A stretch of 64,000 nucleotides of DNA from Ooceraea biroi (Eukaryota > Arthropoda > Insecta > Hymenoptera > Formicidae), in NCBI RefSeq assembly GCF_003672135.1, contig NC_039511.1, forward strand, positions 2,754,464 to 2,818,463, given 5' to 3'. The translations under genes were made by a program, and so were the position numbers. The notes under the pieces were generated by a model. That model ran no database searches. It had not been told where the DNA came from and saw only the letters and a program-made list of their open reading frames with translations. Positions 51,908 to 63,966 of this stretch are shown here, piece by piece. How positions within the stretch are numbered: the first letter of the stretch is position 1; each line of letters starts with the position of its first letter.

Positions 51908-53203
51908 TTGGGTTGGCCAAAAAGTAATTGCGTTTTTTTCCAATAGATGGACATACATGTCTTGAAATGTAACTAACTTCATTCTAAACCGCAAATTCAT
52001 TATGTAGGTTAACAACTCATAGTTCAAGCTTGTTTTACAAAAAGAAAGTACACGATTTCGTTAACAATTGTTTCTTTGCCGTCCATTTCAAAATGGAAAA
52101 TCAAAAAGAACATTTTCCTCATATTTTGTTTTATTACTTCCGAAAAGGGAAAAACGCTGTGCAAGCTCATAAAAAGTTATCTGATGTATATGGCGAAGAT
52201 GCTTTAAACTGCGGCAGTCAAAATTGGTTTACTAAATTTCGATCTGAAGATTTTAATGTAAAAGATGCACCACGCTCAGGAAGGCCAATCGAAATTGATG
52301 ATGACAAAATAAAGGCACTGATCGATCCCAATCGGCGTTTAACGACACGAGAGATTGCTGAGAATCTTAACATATCGAAATCGAGTGTTGAGAACCATTT
52401 AAAACGACTTGGATACATTAGTAAGCTCGATATTTGGGTACCACATGAGCTGAAAGAAATTCATCTCACTAAGCGTATTGACATCTGCGATTGTCTTTTG
52501 AAACGTGAGGAAAATGATCGATTTTTGAAACGTATGATAACAGGCGACGAAAAATGGATCGTCTACAACAACGTCAAACGAAAAAGATCGTGGAGCAAGC
52601 GTGATGAACCTGCTGAAAGCACTTAAAAAGCAGATATTCACCAAAGAAAGATTATGCTGTCAGTCTGGTAGGACTTTAAAGGTATTGTGTATTTTGAGCT
52701 GCTTGCAAGGAATCAAACCATTAATTCAGACGTATACTGTCGTCAACTGGATAAATTAAATGATGCCATCAAACAGAAACGTCGAGAATTGGTGAATCGC
52801 AAAGGTGTTGTGTTTCACCATGATAACGCTAGACCACGTACAAGTTTGGTCACTCGTGAAAAATTGTTGCAGCTTGGATGGGATGTGTTACCATGATGTT
52901 ACCACATCCACCATATTCGCCAGACCTGGCACCATCAGATTACCATTTGTTTCGTTCTTTGCAAAACGCCTTGAATGGTAAAACCTTTACTGCTGATGAG
53001 GATATCAAATCGTTCTGGGAATTGTTTTTTGCTGAAAAAGATAAGAACTTTTTTGAGCGCGGAATCATGAAGTTGCCTGAAAAATGGCAAAAGATAATCG
53101 AACAAAATGGACAATATATTGTTTAATAAAGTTTTTGTTTCCCATGAAAAATTCGCCTTTTATTTATATAAAAAAAAAGGCAATTACTTTTTGGCCAACC
53201 CAA
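51908..53203 (+). mobile_element. Mariner element, inactivated
   Basis: 1296 bp with 24-bp perfect terminal inverted repeats that start TTGGGTTGGCCAAAAAGTAA, flanked by TA at 51906-51907 and 53204-53205. It carries a plus-strand transposase gene with several breaks, annotated separately. The terminal sequences differ from those of the mariner at 28353, so the two belong to different subfamilies. Confidence 0.96.
52093..53126 (+). pseudogene. Mariner transposase (D,D34D), broken
   Basis: Plus-strand transposase starting at 52093. DNA-binding helix-turn-helix regions occupy roughly the first 110 residues, with the linker RSGRP and then WVPHEL. The catalytic Asp residues are in TGDEKW, FHHDNARP and SPDLAPSDYH. 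The frame is closed by TAA at 52624-52626 and by TAG at 52669-52671, both in the original frame. Near 52890 an 11-bp insertion that repeats TTACCA shifts the frame before the third Asp. Without the insertion the length would be 341 codons including the stop, the normal mariner size. Around residue 40 the sequence NCGSQNW also departs from the usual pattern. With two stops and a frameshift it cannot make a full enzyme, and these breaks are less likely to be base-call errors than those of the other mariner. Confidence 0.92.
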
Positions 53204-53205
53204 TA

Positions 53206-53663
53206 TATGTAGGTCGTCTCGATGTAAAATTTATCGACAGATTTTTTATAATATATTTGTGAGAGAATATGAATCGTAAGTGACGACATGATATTCACTA
53301 CGAATAAGAGAACTCTTTATGTTTGCGATCATGTTGATTATGAAATGTTATGATAAAGTATCGAATTCAAGCCCTGCGCCACGTGAGAACACTCCTTACG
53401 ATATTTCCCAAGAACAAAATGAACTCCCAATTTATCGTTAAAATTAAATCGACTCTCGGTTGTATCACATTCCATTTTAATGCTAACCGTCCTCTCTATC
53501 TCACGCGGCGAGCTGAAATTCAGAAACAAGTTTCACACACATACGTACATGTAATTATCAACACGGCATTATCATAAATCGTCGATACGGTCAATGAACC
53601 TTCGATTTCTTCGAACTTTTCTCGTCGATCCGACTTCTCTCTCGACCGAGCACGATTTTAGGA
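53206..53663. other. No recognised gene
   Basis: Unique, moderately AT-rich sequence between the mariner and the minus-strand signal-peptide frame. Short frames only. Confidence 0.5.
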
Positions 53664-54029
53664 TCATTGGAATAATCGTCCGTCCTCTCGTGAAAGCGCT
53701 GTTAGCTTTACGTCCATACTAAAGCGAAGGAAGACTTCCACTACAAAGCTCGGTTCCACTCTGAATTCTAATGCTGTCGTCTCGACTACCGTTGTCTCGG
53801 AGTGGTCTTCTAAGACCACTCGACGAAGACACAGAATCTGTTTGGTCACCGCGATCGCGAACGGAGGAGGCCACCGCTGGCTGAGACGGAGAACATGGAT
53901 GTAAGAATTACTGGATGGAGTGTATGTCCGCGGGGGTGAAGCCAGAGGGGCAGAGAGGGTATGAACAACCAAGATGGCGATGACGGTTAATATCACGGTA
54001 TATTTGTATATTTGTACGCAATCCGGCAT
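53664..54029 (-). CDS. Putative secreted protein or first exon
   Basis: A 121-codon minus-strand frame starting at 54029 in a good insect start context (CAACATG). The N-terminus has a short polar part, then a hydrophobic core (YTVILTVIAILVVHTLSA) ending in small residues, which looks like a cleavable signal peptide of about 30 residues. The rest is Ser/Pro-rich at first and contains no domain I recognise. Only the first ~60 residues may be coding. A GT that could serve as a donor lies near 53855, and another after the codons for SMD, so this could be the first exon of a spliced gene. It lies beside a TA microsatellite and takes part in a local inverted duplication. Product unknown. Confidence 0.3.
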   Translation of the reverse strand: MPDCVQIYKYTVILTVIAILVVHTLSAPLASPPRTYTPSSNSYIHVLRLSQRWPPPFAIAVTKQILCLRRVVLEDHSETTVVETTALEFRVEPSFVVEVFLRFSMDVKLTALSREDGRLFQ

Positions 54030-54129
54030 GTTGTAGGTTTACTTTTCACTACTACAATTTAGAATTCTCCACGCGATGTCTTAAATCACGATAGGACGTG
54101 AAAATAGATGTATTATGTGCTATATATAC

Positions 54130-54180
<51 letters not shown>

Positions 54181-54285
54181 CAACCAAGATGGCCACAATA
54201 GCGATTTCCCCTCACTCTTCAGGATTCATTCCCCTCTTCTACAACAGTACTTTACACTCCATCCAGTAATTCTTACATCCATGAC
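53889..54285. repeat. Local inverted duplication overlapping the secreted ORF
   Basis: About 31 bases at 53889-53920 reappear in inverse orientation at about 54254-54285. The outer sequences then diverge. In contrast, TATGAACAACCAAGATGGC, inside the signal-peptide codons near 53958-53978, recurs in the same orientation near 54175-54194. One block is thus inverted and the neighbouring one is direct, a pattern typical of template-switch or repeated foldback events. A TA microsatellite lies between the copies. Confidence 0.7.
54121..54178. repeat. TA/CATA microsatellite
   Basis: Short CATA repeats followed by a long (TA)n run, within the local inverted duplication. Confidence 0.95.
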
Positions 54286-54377
54286 GGAGAATGTAAACGT
54301 GGGCGGTAGTTTACATAGAACTTTGAACTGTTTGGAGCCTCGTTGGCGATGGCTCACGGTCGGCCGAGGGTAGTAAT

Positions 54378-54656
54378 TCAAATCGACAGTAGCATCCATT
54401 CGGTTAAGGAGGGACCCCTCTCCGCCGAGATACGGATCAGTGATTTATAACTGGCTGCCGGAATGCGTGCGGACATACCGATGTCTCCTCCGACATCATC
54501 GGTATCCATTATTGCTCCGGCACCGGTGGAGGCAGACCGATATCCGCGAACTTCGTGACTGGATCTGCCTTTGTCGTCGTCTCGCTGGTGAGCTAGATTA
54601 ACTCTCACCATGTTAGATGACTGTCGTTCTAACAAACTAGCAGAACCGTGAGGCAT
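54378..54656 (-). CDS. Putative coding exon, unknown product
   Basis: A 92-codon minus-strand frame. Its codons look more balanced than those of the CpG-rich false frames around it, with acidic and Ser-rich segments (HQRDDDKGRSSHEVRG). An in-frame stop lies 12 codons before the first Met and no polypyrimidine-AG precedes it, so it would be a first exon or single-exon frame. A donor-like GGTATGT occurs near 54487. It lies upstream of the secreted-protein frame on the same strand, but nothing links the two. I recognise no domain. Confidence 0.2.
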   Translation of the reverse strand: MPHGSASLLERQSSNMVRVNLAHQRDDDKGRSSHEVRGYRSASTGAGAIMDTDDVGGDIGMSARIPAASYKSLIRISAERGPSLTEWMLLSI

Positions 54657-57600
54657 TAGTAACGGTGGTTCGCAAGGAGATTTTCGTTAAGGCGAAATCG
54701 ATTCCGATCCATGATTGCAAAAACTAACGCTTACTCCGAGGTCGTACTTGTCTATTTCGTGGTTTCATTTGAACGACGACATAAGTCATGGTCGTTTTAG
54801 CCAATCTCATTTCGTGAAAAGAATACTAAAAAAAAGAAGTCAGTCTGGAAAGAATGATGCTTGATTGCCGAAAATCAAAGAACCGAGCTCGCGTCATCGT
54901 TACGTAACACTTGGATCATCTTGAGAATGCATGTCCTCGAAGGTGAAGGGAAGGAAAAAGGGAGGAGGACGCTGCTTCCACGATCCTTTGGAATTATATC
55001 ATCGCGCAGGTAACTGTAGAAACGTTACGTTCCAGACGATCGACGCTCCTTTTATTTGGAGGCTGCGCGCCTGGCCCAGTCCTCTGGGGCCAGTCGGATC
55101 AGTTTAGGATGTCCTTGGTGGAGTATCGGGGCCAATCTCGGCGGGCTCTTCTGGTTGGCCGTACACGACCTGTTTGCTCACACGTCAGTCCTTCTCGAGG
55201 CTACTTCGGTCGGGTAATCAAAACTGGTCACGAGATAATAAATATACGTTATATAAAAGGGTAGCCTTGACATTGCAAACATGTTTGCGTCACGCAAGTT
55301 TCTCTGGCTGTGCATCACATTTCTAGAAATATTTATGTCATCTGCAGAGAGAAAGAAACTCAAAGTATCTTTGATAAATATTTCTTTATTTTATGTATGA
55401 TCGTTTAAGCCAGAAATTTATAATTTAAACTGATTTTAAAGCACAATCGTGTAACAAAACTTAAATTTCCTGCCAGATTTATCTTCTTGCGTGAATCTTA
55501 CAATTTTATATTTTTTATTAATTTATAGCTTTCCTTTAATTTTTCGAGTTTGAGTTCCTTTGTGTGCGATGGTCTCACTGTCGAAAAGCGAAGCATAACG
55601 TTTCGCGGAGAGCCAGCTCACGCGTAGATGCCTTCACGTCGATACCTTTTAACCCTCGCGATTTTCTGCGCGACCCCGAGGGGCCAGGCCAGACCAGGCG
55701 GGGGCCGGCATTGTAACAATGCATCATCTTGTCGCGCTGGGAGGTTCGGTGCTTCAAGGCTGCTTGAACCTGCGCGAACCTGTGGCCGCGGAATACAATG
55801 GACGGTTCAGGCGTAGCGACGGTTCAATGCTTACATTATGACCATCCCTGCAGCTTGGCACATGTAACGATACGTATCCTGAGCGCGGAGCTTTGTCTCA
55901 CACGGAGTGCCGAGGAGGAGGAGCGAACAAGAGGAATAAAAATTAACGTGTATTAAGACTCGCTCGAAGTAGTCCGACATGATGCTCCTCAAACCCTTTG
56001 AACTGGATTTTTAAGCTTTTTTTCTCAAAATCTCTCTACTAATTATCAAAATCGTCCGTTTTGATAATTATCTAAATACTCAACATTATTAAATTTTTTA
56101 AAAATATCTTATTTCATTTAACATAATATTTAAGAAAAATGGTACCATTAATACTTTAAGATAATTTTTTTATTTCGAGTCACACTTTTCGCAGCGATGC
56201 AACTAATCGTTGCCGATCTGCAGATTTCACGTGTTGAATTCGCTGGAGCCATCCGCGAGAATTTTTCGCAGATTCTTCGATACAGCCGACAGATCTACGA
56301 GGTGGCTCGTGGCGTCGTTACACGCTCGCACAATCTAGTCGACATATTCGAGACCGCGCGACCGATCTCAACAACGCTCGAAGGGGCTTCCTCGACCTGC
56401 TCGCTGCTCTTTGTGAGGACGCTGCTCTTCATCTTGCGGCGGAGCTTCGTGACTCCGAGATCAAGCCCGGTGCATCGTATACATCCGTGTATCTCTCCGC
56501 GCGCGCCTTTATGTAACGCGCGCATCGGGACACGTGGGCTCATTAGCCGCGGCATTACCTGCCGGAAGACGATCGCCGTGTAAATTATCGGCGTGTGCAC
56601 AACCCGCCGATCTGTTCGCGATCGGTCGACCAAAGGGATAGGTCGTGGCACTCCACGGGGGTCAGCAGAGGTAGCGGTACCGGTGCGCAGCCCTTTGCCG
56701 ATGGCTTTGACGATTTAATAAGCGAAAGGAGACGAATACATGTATGCATCTCTGTGTAAAGCGAAGCATATTTGATACCACAAAATGTTGGATTAACCAG
56801 AAAGTCCGAATTTTTAAACAAAATTCAAACGTAAAACTTTGTATTAATTAATCGTCACAAAGTATTGAGAAAGGAAATATGCGGTTCCTCTGAACAAGCC
56901 TTTGCTGGATTTCTATCCGATTGAGCAAGAATGACATGAAAAAATTCAAACATTGAGATTTCGGAGCACTCGCGCGACTAACAAGCAGCAGCAACGTCGA
57001 AATGCGGTTGGATGTCGTCAGTATGCAGCATCGCGGCAAGGTGCCGACCTTTCCTGGCGCAATCATGGTTCAACGTCCACGCGGGAGCTTGGTTGCAGCG
57101 GCTGAACGACGACGTAGATCGCCTTCGGCGCTGATCATCGGCCGTGGGTCCTCGGCGCACCGCGCCGGGATGACATCCTGCGGAGGAATCGCGATGAATC
57201 CCCCCCGATAAGCGGTGTGGAGTCGGGTTACAATTTGCATGGCCGAATTACGCATACAAAAGATCCTGCCGGGCTTAGGCGACGGTTAATACCCTGCGAA
57301 GGATCACGCGCAAGTATCGCGCTGTCCCGATCTCTATTGCGGAATTGCATCGATATAAGCCGTCATTATTTATCTGCCGTGCGATCCATCCTAGTGCGCG
57401 AATTAATTTCTTACGCGGCTTCCCCGTAAATCATTTCAATTATACGCGTGCGCATCGCTGTTGAATTTCTAGATTTCATTTCAGATTCGATTCTACAATT
57501 TTATTTATTTCCGTATTAATTCTGTGTTATCGCTTATTAAGATAATAAATTCAATTTATTAAATATTATAATTAAAATAATTGAAAAATAATATAATTGA

Positions 57601-60600
57601 CGCAACAGTTTTATAGAGATTCTTTTTCTTACTGTCGCGTTGGAAGAATATGAAATAAAATTGCGAAATGGTTATTTATACATTTGTGTATTTATGTTAT
57701 ATAAACGTAATGACGAACTTTTATGTATGAAATTATTATTACATTTATATGACACCTGACGACATTCTCAGTTCAATCACGAGTAAACCATTAATCAATT
57801 CTGACGTGTACGAGACGCTGACAGCCGGTTTGCTGGTGCAATGTCAGCAACCGGTTGCAAAAAGAGTCGCATATTTCTAGGACAATCTCCCAGCAAGCAT
57901 CTCGTGCGTTCTTGACTTATACAGTGAAAGTATAGCAGCGTAGACGCATTTTCGACGCGCTTTTCTCTCTACGAGACCGATGGGAGCGCGAATAAATGAC
58001 GCTTGTTCAACGACTTCGACAACGGACTTCGCAGCAGGAATATTTTCCCCTCTAATCTGAAACCGGTCTTCTCCGTGTGTCACTCTCAATCAAAGCGAAT
58101 ATTCGCATCGCCCGAATATCCGCTCGCGATCATTTGGCTGGCGATCGAGCTTCTCGATCGTATCAATTAATTCCCCTGACGGCAAAATAACGCCCGAGGG
58201 TTCAGGTGGATCGTGATCGCGCGATCATGGTCCTCGTGGTTATTGATAATTCCCGATGTATAACTTCCCTTTCAGCGGGGAGGCGCACGCCCGGACGCGA
58301 GGGACGAACGTGAGGGGTCAAGATCGGGCCTCGTGCGTAAGGCAGAGACACGCCGAGTAAGATACAGCCTTCGTTACTTTCGAATCTGCCGTTCGAGTGA
58401 TGTACGTTCGGCGAGGATCGGGGGGCACACGATGTCGCCGTTTTTTCCTTCGCCGTTACTCTCGCGCGCGTACGTACGTACGTACGTGTGCCAGGGGATC
58501 GTTCGATGACTGATGGCGATTGTCCGGCACGGGACGACGCGACCGTGATCTTGGTGGGTAGCCTTGAACGTACGTTTCAGCATAACCCACCGAACGTGCA
58601 CGTAACCGCGTGTGTCTTTGTGTGTGGGTCCATGTACGTGCGTACCGGGCAGAAAATAATTCTTCCTTTCCCTCGACCGATGCCGCACTATATCTCGATA
58701 CCGCCAGCCGGCCGCACTCTCGCCGTGTAATTGTTAAGGATCGCTCGTGCATGCAAAGCAGCGACATGTAAATAAAATACGCTACCGTTCATCGGAACAT
58801 CATCGGCGAGATCGATGCACCGCAGTGGCCGTTCCGATTTCGTTGGTCGACGGGGGGTGGTCTCTGCACGTTAGTGTGCGTACGTGTTGCGTTAATTGTG
58901 CGCGCGGTCGGCGTCATTTAGATAAATCTAGATTCACGCTGAATTACAGATTACCTAGATAGAGAGGTGAGAATGAACGCGGTCTCGGTAGCCGTACCGC
59001 GGCTGTGTAAAAATGATTTACAGCTCGCGCCGTATTTCACGAGCGCGCGATTACTATTTATGCGATTCCGCGGGCGAGCCGGGTGTCGCAAGGTTGCAAC
59101 ATTAATCCGCAAATGAATGTTACCTCGTGTCATTCGCGTCTCAAGGAAATTATCTACCCGCGTGCTCGCACGCGGGGGCTAATCGCATTTGAGTTCTCTA
59201 TGCTCTTTAATTCACTTAGGGTGCTTGATATTATACTTTGACGCTTGATATATTTGTTTCATACCTGTGTTGGCTTATCGATCTATGCATTAATTATTAC
59301 TTGCCAAACGTCGCGTACTCATTTAGGTATCATTACTGGCTATCATTTAACGATTACTGCACGTTTTATCTCGCAATTGCACGGTACCAGCTATTATTTA
59401 TTAACTCGAGTGCAGTACGACACTTGTATCAATCCTATCACGCTCTGTCTCAAGCAGCTAATCTAAAACATAGATTGGACAAATCTAAATTGCACATCGC
59501 GACTTGCGCGCATCGACCTCCTATCGCAAAACCGCCGCCGCCCTCCCCCGCGTACGGCGACGGGAGAAAAAAGAGAGAATCCCTGTCCCCCGACGAGAAG
59601 GGCCGGTACAGCGAATCGTGATGTCCCGCTGATGCACGACTATGATAATGCACAGGCATGCCTTTCTCCGTGTTCACGTGATATCCGGACGGAAGATCGC
59701 GCGGAGCGTCAGCACAAGGATCGCCTTACATCCGCGGGAGTCAATGATCTTGATCGTGATCTCGAGCGCGACCCCATTCGCGGGAATGGAGAGAAAAGGG
59801 GATCGATCGGCGAAGATGGATCCTCGCTCGCGCGCCTCGGCCGCGAATCGGATGCGGTGGATGCGGAAATAACGCGTCGATTACGAACGCGGGAGAAAGG
59901 GAGGAAAGAGAGAGAGAGATGCGCAGCACCTTAAATCACGAGCATGTACATTAATTCCGGATAGTCGCAATTTATATGATTTATATTCAATCACCCGTGC
60001 CCTCGGGCGCTCGTACGTTACCGCGCGGATTTTTCGCGCGGACCCGGCGCGGATTATTCGCGGCTACTTACACGCGCGCGCGATTCGTTAAGCTTTGTGA
60101 GGCAGTATCGGGCCGAGGCAACACGCAGGGGGCATGCGGGCGTGTATGCCGTTCGCTATATATTACCCATCTTATTTTACGGGTGTAACAAGCATACTAT
60201 TCTACTGGAAGTTTGAGACGGGTGCGAAGCACTGTGGACGCTGCGAAGCAATAATTGACGCAGGGCAAATTAATCATTCGCGAAAGTTCTTTACCCCGCC
60301 GCTCAAATGCGACTTTGATGCAGTAATCAAGAGGAAATGCTCTTAAACGCTACATCTGTGTAATGAAAATTTAATTATAAAATGATGATGTTACCAAATA
60401 AAATATGATTTTAACAATAATAAGGTTTTTAAGAGTTCTTCGGCAGGTCTTCGAGTAGAAAATCATACTGATGACTTCTTTCTCGATGTTACATCGTCGC
60501 GATCACGTTTTCATCCAGGAAGCGGGATGCGGCTACTTTTTACGAGTGTCGACCCGACCATCCGCGTTCCATTGTTGCCCCGAGATCTGCATACGATTTA

Positions 60601-61104
60601 AGGTACATCGGGGAACTCCATTGTGCGTCCGTGGAAAGCTTACGTAACAGATCCATGCACGATAGCATCTTCGACACGTAATCGCACGCGCTGGTTCGAT
60701 CCGCGCGATAGCGGCAGATTCTTTGCGGGCAATGCGCGCGTAATAGCTGTTTCATCACCGCGATTTCCTCACTTTGCGGAACATTGCGCATATACGTATT
60801 AACTTAATTTTCGTTGATCGTTCGTCGATCAAATTGTCCCGCAAATCGCGAATCAATCAAATCGAGAAAGCCCGGGACCATTATTCGACACCAGGAAATT
60901 GTCGACGAACTTTCGAACACGCAAGGAGGATGCACGATCCGCTCGAGACGAGAATGGTCGAAGTGGTCCCGGAGAAACGATTTCGCCGAGGGGTCCCGGG
61001 TTATTGTTCCTTCTTGATACAATCCGCTGCACCCTTCGGCCCCCTGAGAGCCGCTGCAACCGCAGTTCCGAAACTTGTACTCGCGTCTTCCGTGTACGTA
61101 CGAT
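54657..61104. other. Gene-poor tract, no recognised gene
   Basis: Unique sequence. It includes an AT-rich part near 57420-57760, CpG-rich parts near 59500-60120, and a (GTAC)n run near 58468-58487. Frames of 100-141 codons (for example 56197-56583 plus and 60774-61199 plus) resemble nothing known. No tRNA was found. Confidence 0.5.
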
Positions 61105-61108
61105 TTAA

Positions 61109-61828
61109 GGGGGGAGCCTGCTTTAGAACGCTGAAAATAAGGTATATTTTACGAATTGTTTTCGGAGAAACTATACAGCGGATCGTTATAAAACTTTGAT
61201 GCATTTATTAGTACATGTTTAAAGATAAAAAAATTATTTTTCGATTTGAATATATCGCTTGTAGAGGTCGTCCTGGAGAAATCTTAGTGCAGCCGCGTCG
61301 CCGGCATTGCAAATTGGTGAGCATTCTCCTGCCTCCAAATTTCGTCTAAACTGAAAAATTGAAATATCTTCTCGTTATTTATGAATTCCCATCGTCGATG
61401 AACCAAAGAGAGAAGAAAAAAGTTGAAAAGTGCCAAAATGGTGGAGCTTGGAACACAAAAGTACGATTTTTAGGCAAAGTTGTTGAACTTTTTCATGCAA
61501 AAGTAATTGTTTAACTTAATGTTTTTATGAATATTAAAGGTTCATCGACGATGGGAATTCATAAATAACGAGAAAATATTTCAATTTTTCAGTTTGGATG
61601 AAATTTGGAGGCAGGAGAATGCTCACCAATTTACAATGCCGGCTGCACTAAGATGCCTCCAGGACGACCTCTACAGACGATATATTCAAATCAAAAAATA
61701 ATTTTTTTTATCTTTAAACATGTACTAATGAATGCATCAAAGTTTTATAATGATCCGCTGTATAGTTTCTCCAAAAAAAATTCGTAAAATTATACCTTAT
61801 TTTCAACGTTCTAAAGCAGGCTCCCCCC
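61109..61828. mobile_element. TTAA-flanked hairpin MITE, copy 2
   Basis: 720-bp copy of the element at 43500-44218, with TTAA at 61105-61108 and 61829-61832. Both arms and the loop are nearly identical to copy 1 and in the same orientation, indicating recent spread. No transposase is present. Confidence 0.9.
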
Positions 61829-61832
61829 TTAA

Positions 61833-63962
61833 TGGAACATCGGAGCGGCCGATTACGCAACCGATGGGGCTCGATACGATCTCACGATGTAAGGCGTAAT
61901 CGCGCCGTCGTGCGTTCACGGTGATTTATGCGAAACGCCGGGACGAGACGACCGTGACCCTCGATCAGCGCGAGAGATCGTGGTCCCAGGAAGCGTCTCC
62001 GGCTTTCTTCGTTCGTCACCTTTGAATTTCGCCAGTCGCTTCCCGTCCACGCGGATCATCGCGGCGATCGATCATATGACTCGGCAATCGCGGACGTTTA
62101 ATTCGCGCGCGAACACGTGCGATCGCGTGCCGTTCCCTCGGATGTAATTGTGGGATAACAGAGAATTATCTCTCCGAAGAGAAAAACGGGAATAATTAAT
62201 AGCATCGCGGAGAAGCGAAGCCGCTCATGCCATGTTTAACGAACGTTATCTGCAAGTCGTCCGATCATTCTTATTCATCGAGGAATTTTATGTTCTCGTG
62301 TTAATTGAAATGCTGGAAACGCGGATGGAAACGCTCGCGGTTACATTTGGTAAAATAATGCGCGATTGTCGGGATATTTATTATTCACGGAAACCGTGAG
62401 AGTTTCTCCTCAGACGCATGATTTCTCTAGGCGGGTTCCGTGGACTTTCGGAACCGTGCGTTAAAATTCAGCTGACGTAATGCGCGGAGATATTTACGAT
62501 CGATCGGACGTAATCTACAATGCCATAAGTTGTCTCGCGTTTCAACTCTGTCTCAATTTCGCTGCATGTTCGGACGTCATTTCGTTTGCTCGAGCATGAC
62601 GGCTTCCAGTTATTAATTACAATTGATTACGTTGCCGCATACTCACGTCTCCGAGAGAAAAGTCCTGCACAAATTACGGCGTTCGGGAAGGAGGAGGCGA
62701 GGAATTGTTAATTGTACAGTATGTATTAAATTCTCTGTTCGCAGCTGAGTTAATAATTTTCGAGAGAGAGAGAGAGAGAGAGAGAATGGGAGTGTCAAAT
62801 GTTTCGGCGGTGGTTCACCAGCGGGTCGTTGATCGTCGTCGAAACGATGATCCGTTATATAATTATCGTGGGATTATGCGTGCTCAGTGACCGGAGTGTC
62901 CTCCGTACCTCGCTGGGGATCGTGCCGACGGAAACGGATGTACGCTTCAGAAAAGACGGGTACGAGGCAAGCGGACTCGTACACGGACGCGGTGCAATCT
63001 GTGTAAAGCAGACACAGAGACTCGATGCAGATGTACTGAATCATCGAATCGCGAACCTTCTCGATTCACTTGATTCGTTGCACAATTGGTCGCAAAACAA
63101 TTTTTGCCTCGTGCATTTCGTTGATTGATCAATTAATTCATCTCATACTTTTATAAGTGAAATATATAATTACACTTGAAAGAAAATATATATAAAAAAG
63201 CGAATAAAAGAGACTATTCTATCATGCTGTTACATCCTAACACTGTAATTATTCTAATCGCTGTTGAAGCAAGATACATTAAAGGCACCGAGAGATACTG
63301 CGTCGATCAGCGGAAAGTAGCTATCGCAAACACGCATCTTGCCAGGCTTCTTCGTAGAACAAGCAACACGTTCTGCCTCTTTACGGTAAGACGAGGAGAA
63401 CGCAAGAATTGACGGACAGCTGGCTGGCGCACGGTATCGATCGACGCAGAAGGCAATTCCGCACCGTGCGATCGCACGGTGCCTCGTCGATCACACTGAT
63501 CTATGAGTCAGCAACGTTCTGTCATCGTTTCGGATGATTCTAGGTTCACGACCGACACATGGACCACGCATACATTATTAAGGTAACATAAGAATGACCA
63601 TGGTGAAATTAAAGCCTACTCGCCTCGTAATGGACGCGTTGAAAAAGAATTATCGATCGCCAGGGGATCGATGCTTTGCTCGTGCCGACATGCGTTCGTT
63701 AAAAAGTAACATTTTGACCCGGATGCGCGTAGAGCGATCGTTCCATGTTCGTTAGTTTCGTCATTATTGCAATTATCGATCTTCAAAGAAAAAAAGAACG
63801 CGCGATTATCAATTATCCAAATTTGTTACTAATCACTATAATGACGGTGAGGTGTCATTTATGATGGTAATTGCGACGATCAATTTACGGGTCGTAATTA
63901 TATCACTGTAATGACTTAGCGACAACATTAGACAAATGTTTCTTGTCTCGATTCCACGTTAC
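61833..63962. other. Gene-poor tract, no recognised gene
   Basis: Unique sequence with a (GA)n run at about 62762-62783. A 109-codon plus-strand frame (62799-63128) has a hydrophobic start but no recognisable domain. Nothing else was seen. Confidence 0.5.
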
Positions 63963-63966
63963 TTAA

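Noticed and set aside
56197..56583. 128-codon plus-strand frame just after a good polypyrimidine-AG
   Set aside because: The acceptor-like site and protein-like first half are suggestive, but there is no known domain, no clear donor and a competing minus frame, so support is too weak.
60690..60705. GGTTCGATCCG as a tRNA B box
   Set aside because: No A box, no cloverleaf and no matching acceptor ends around it.
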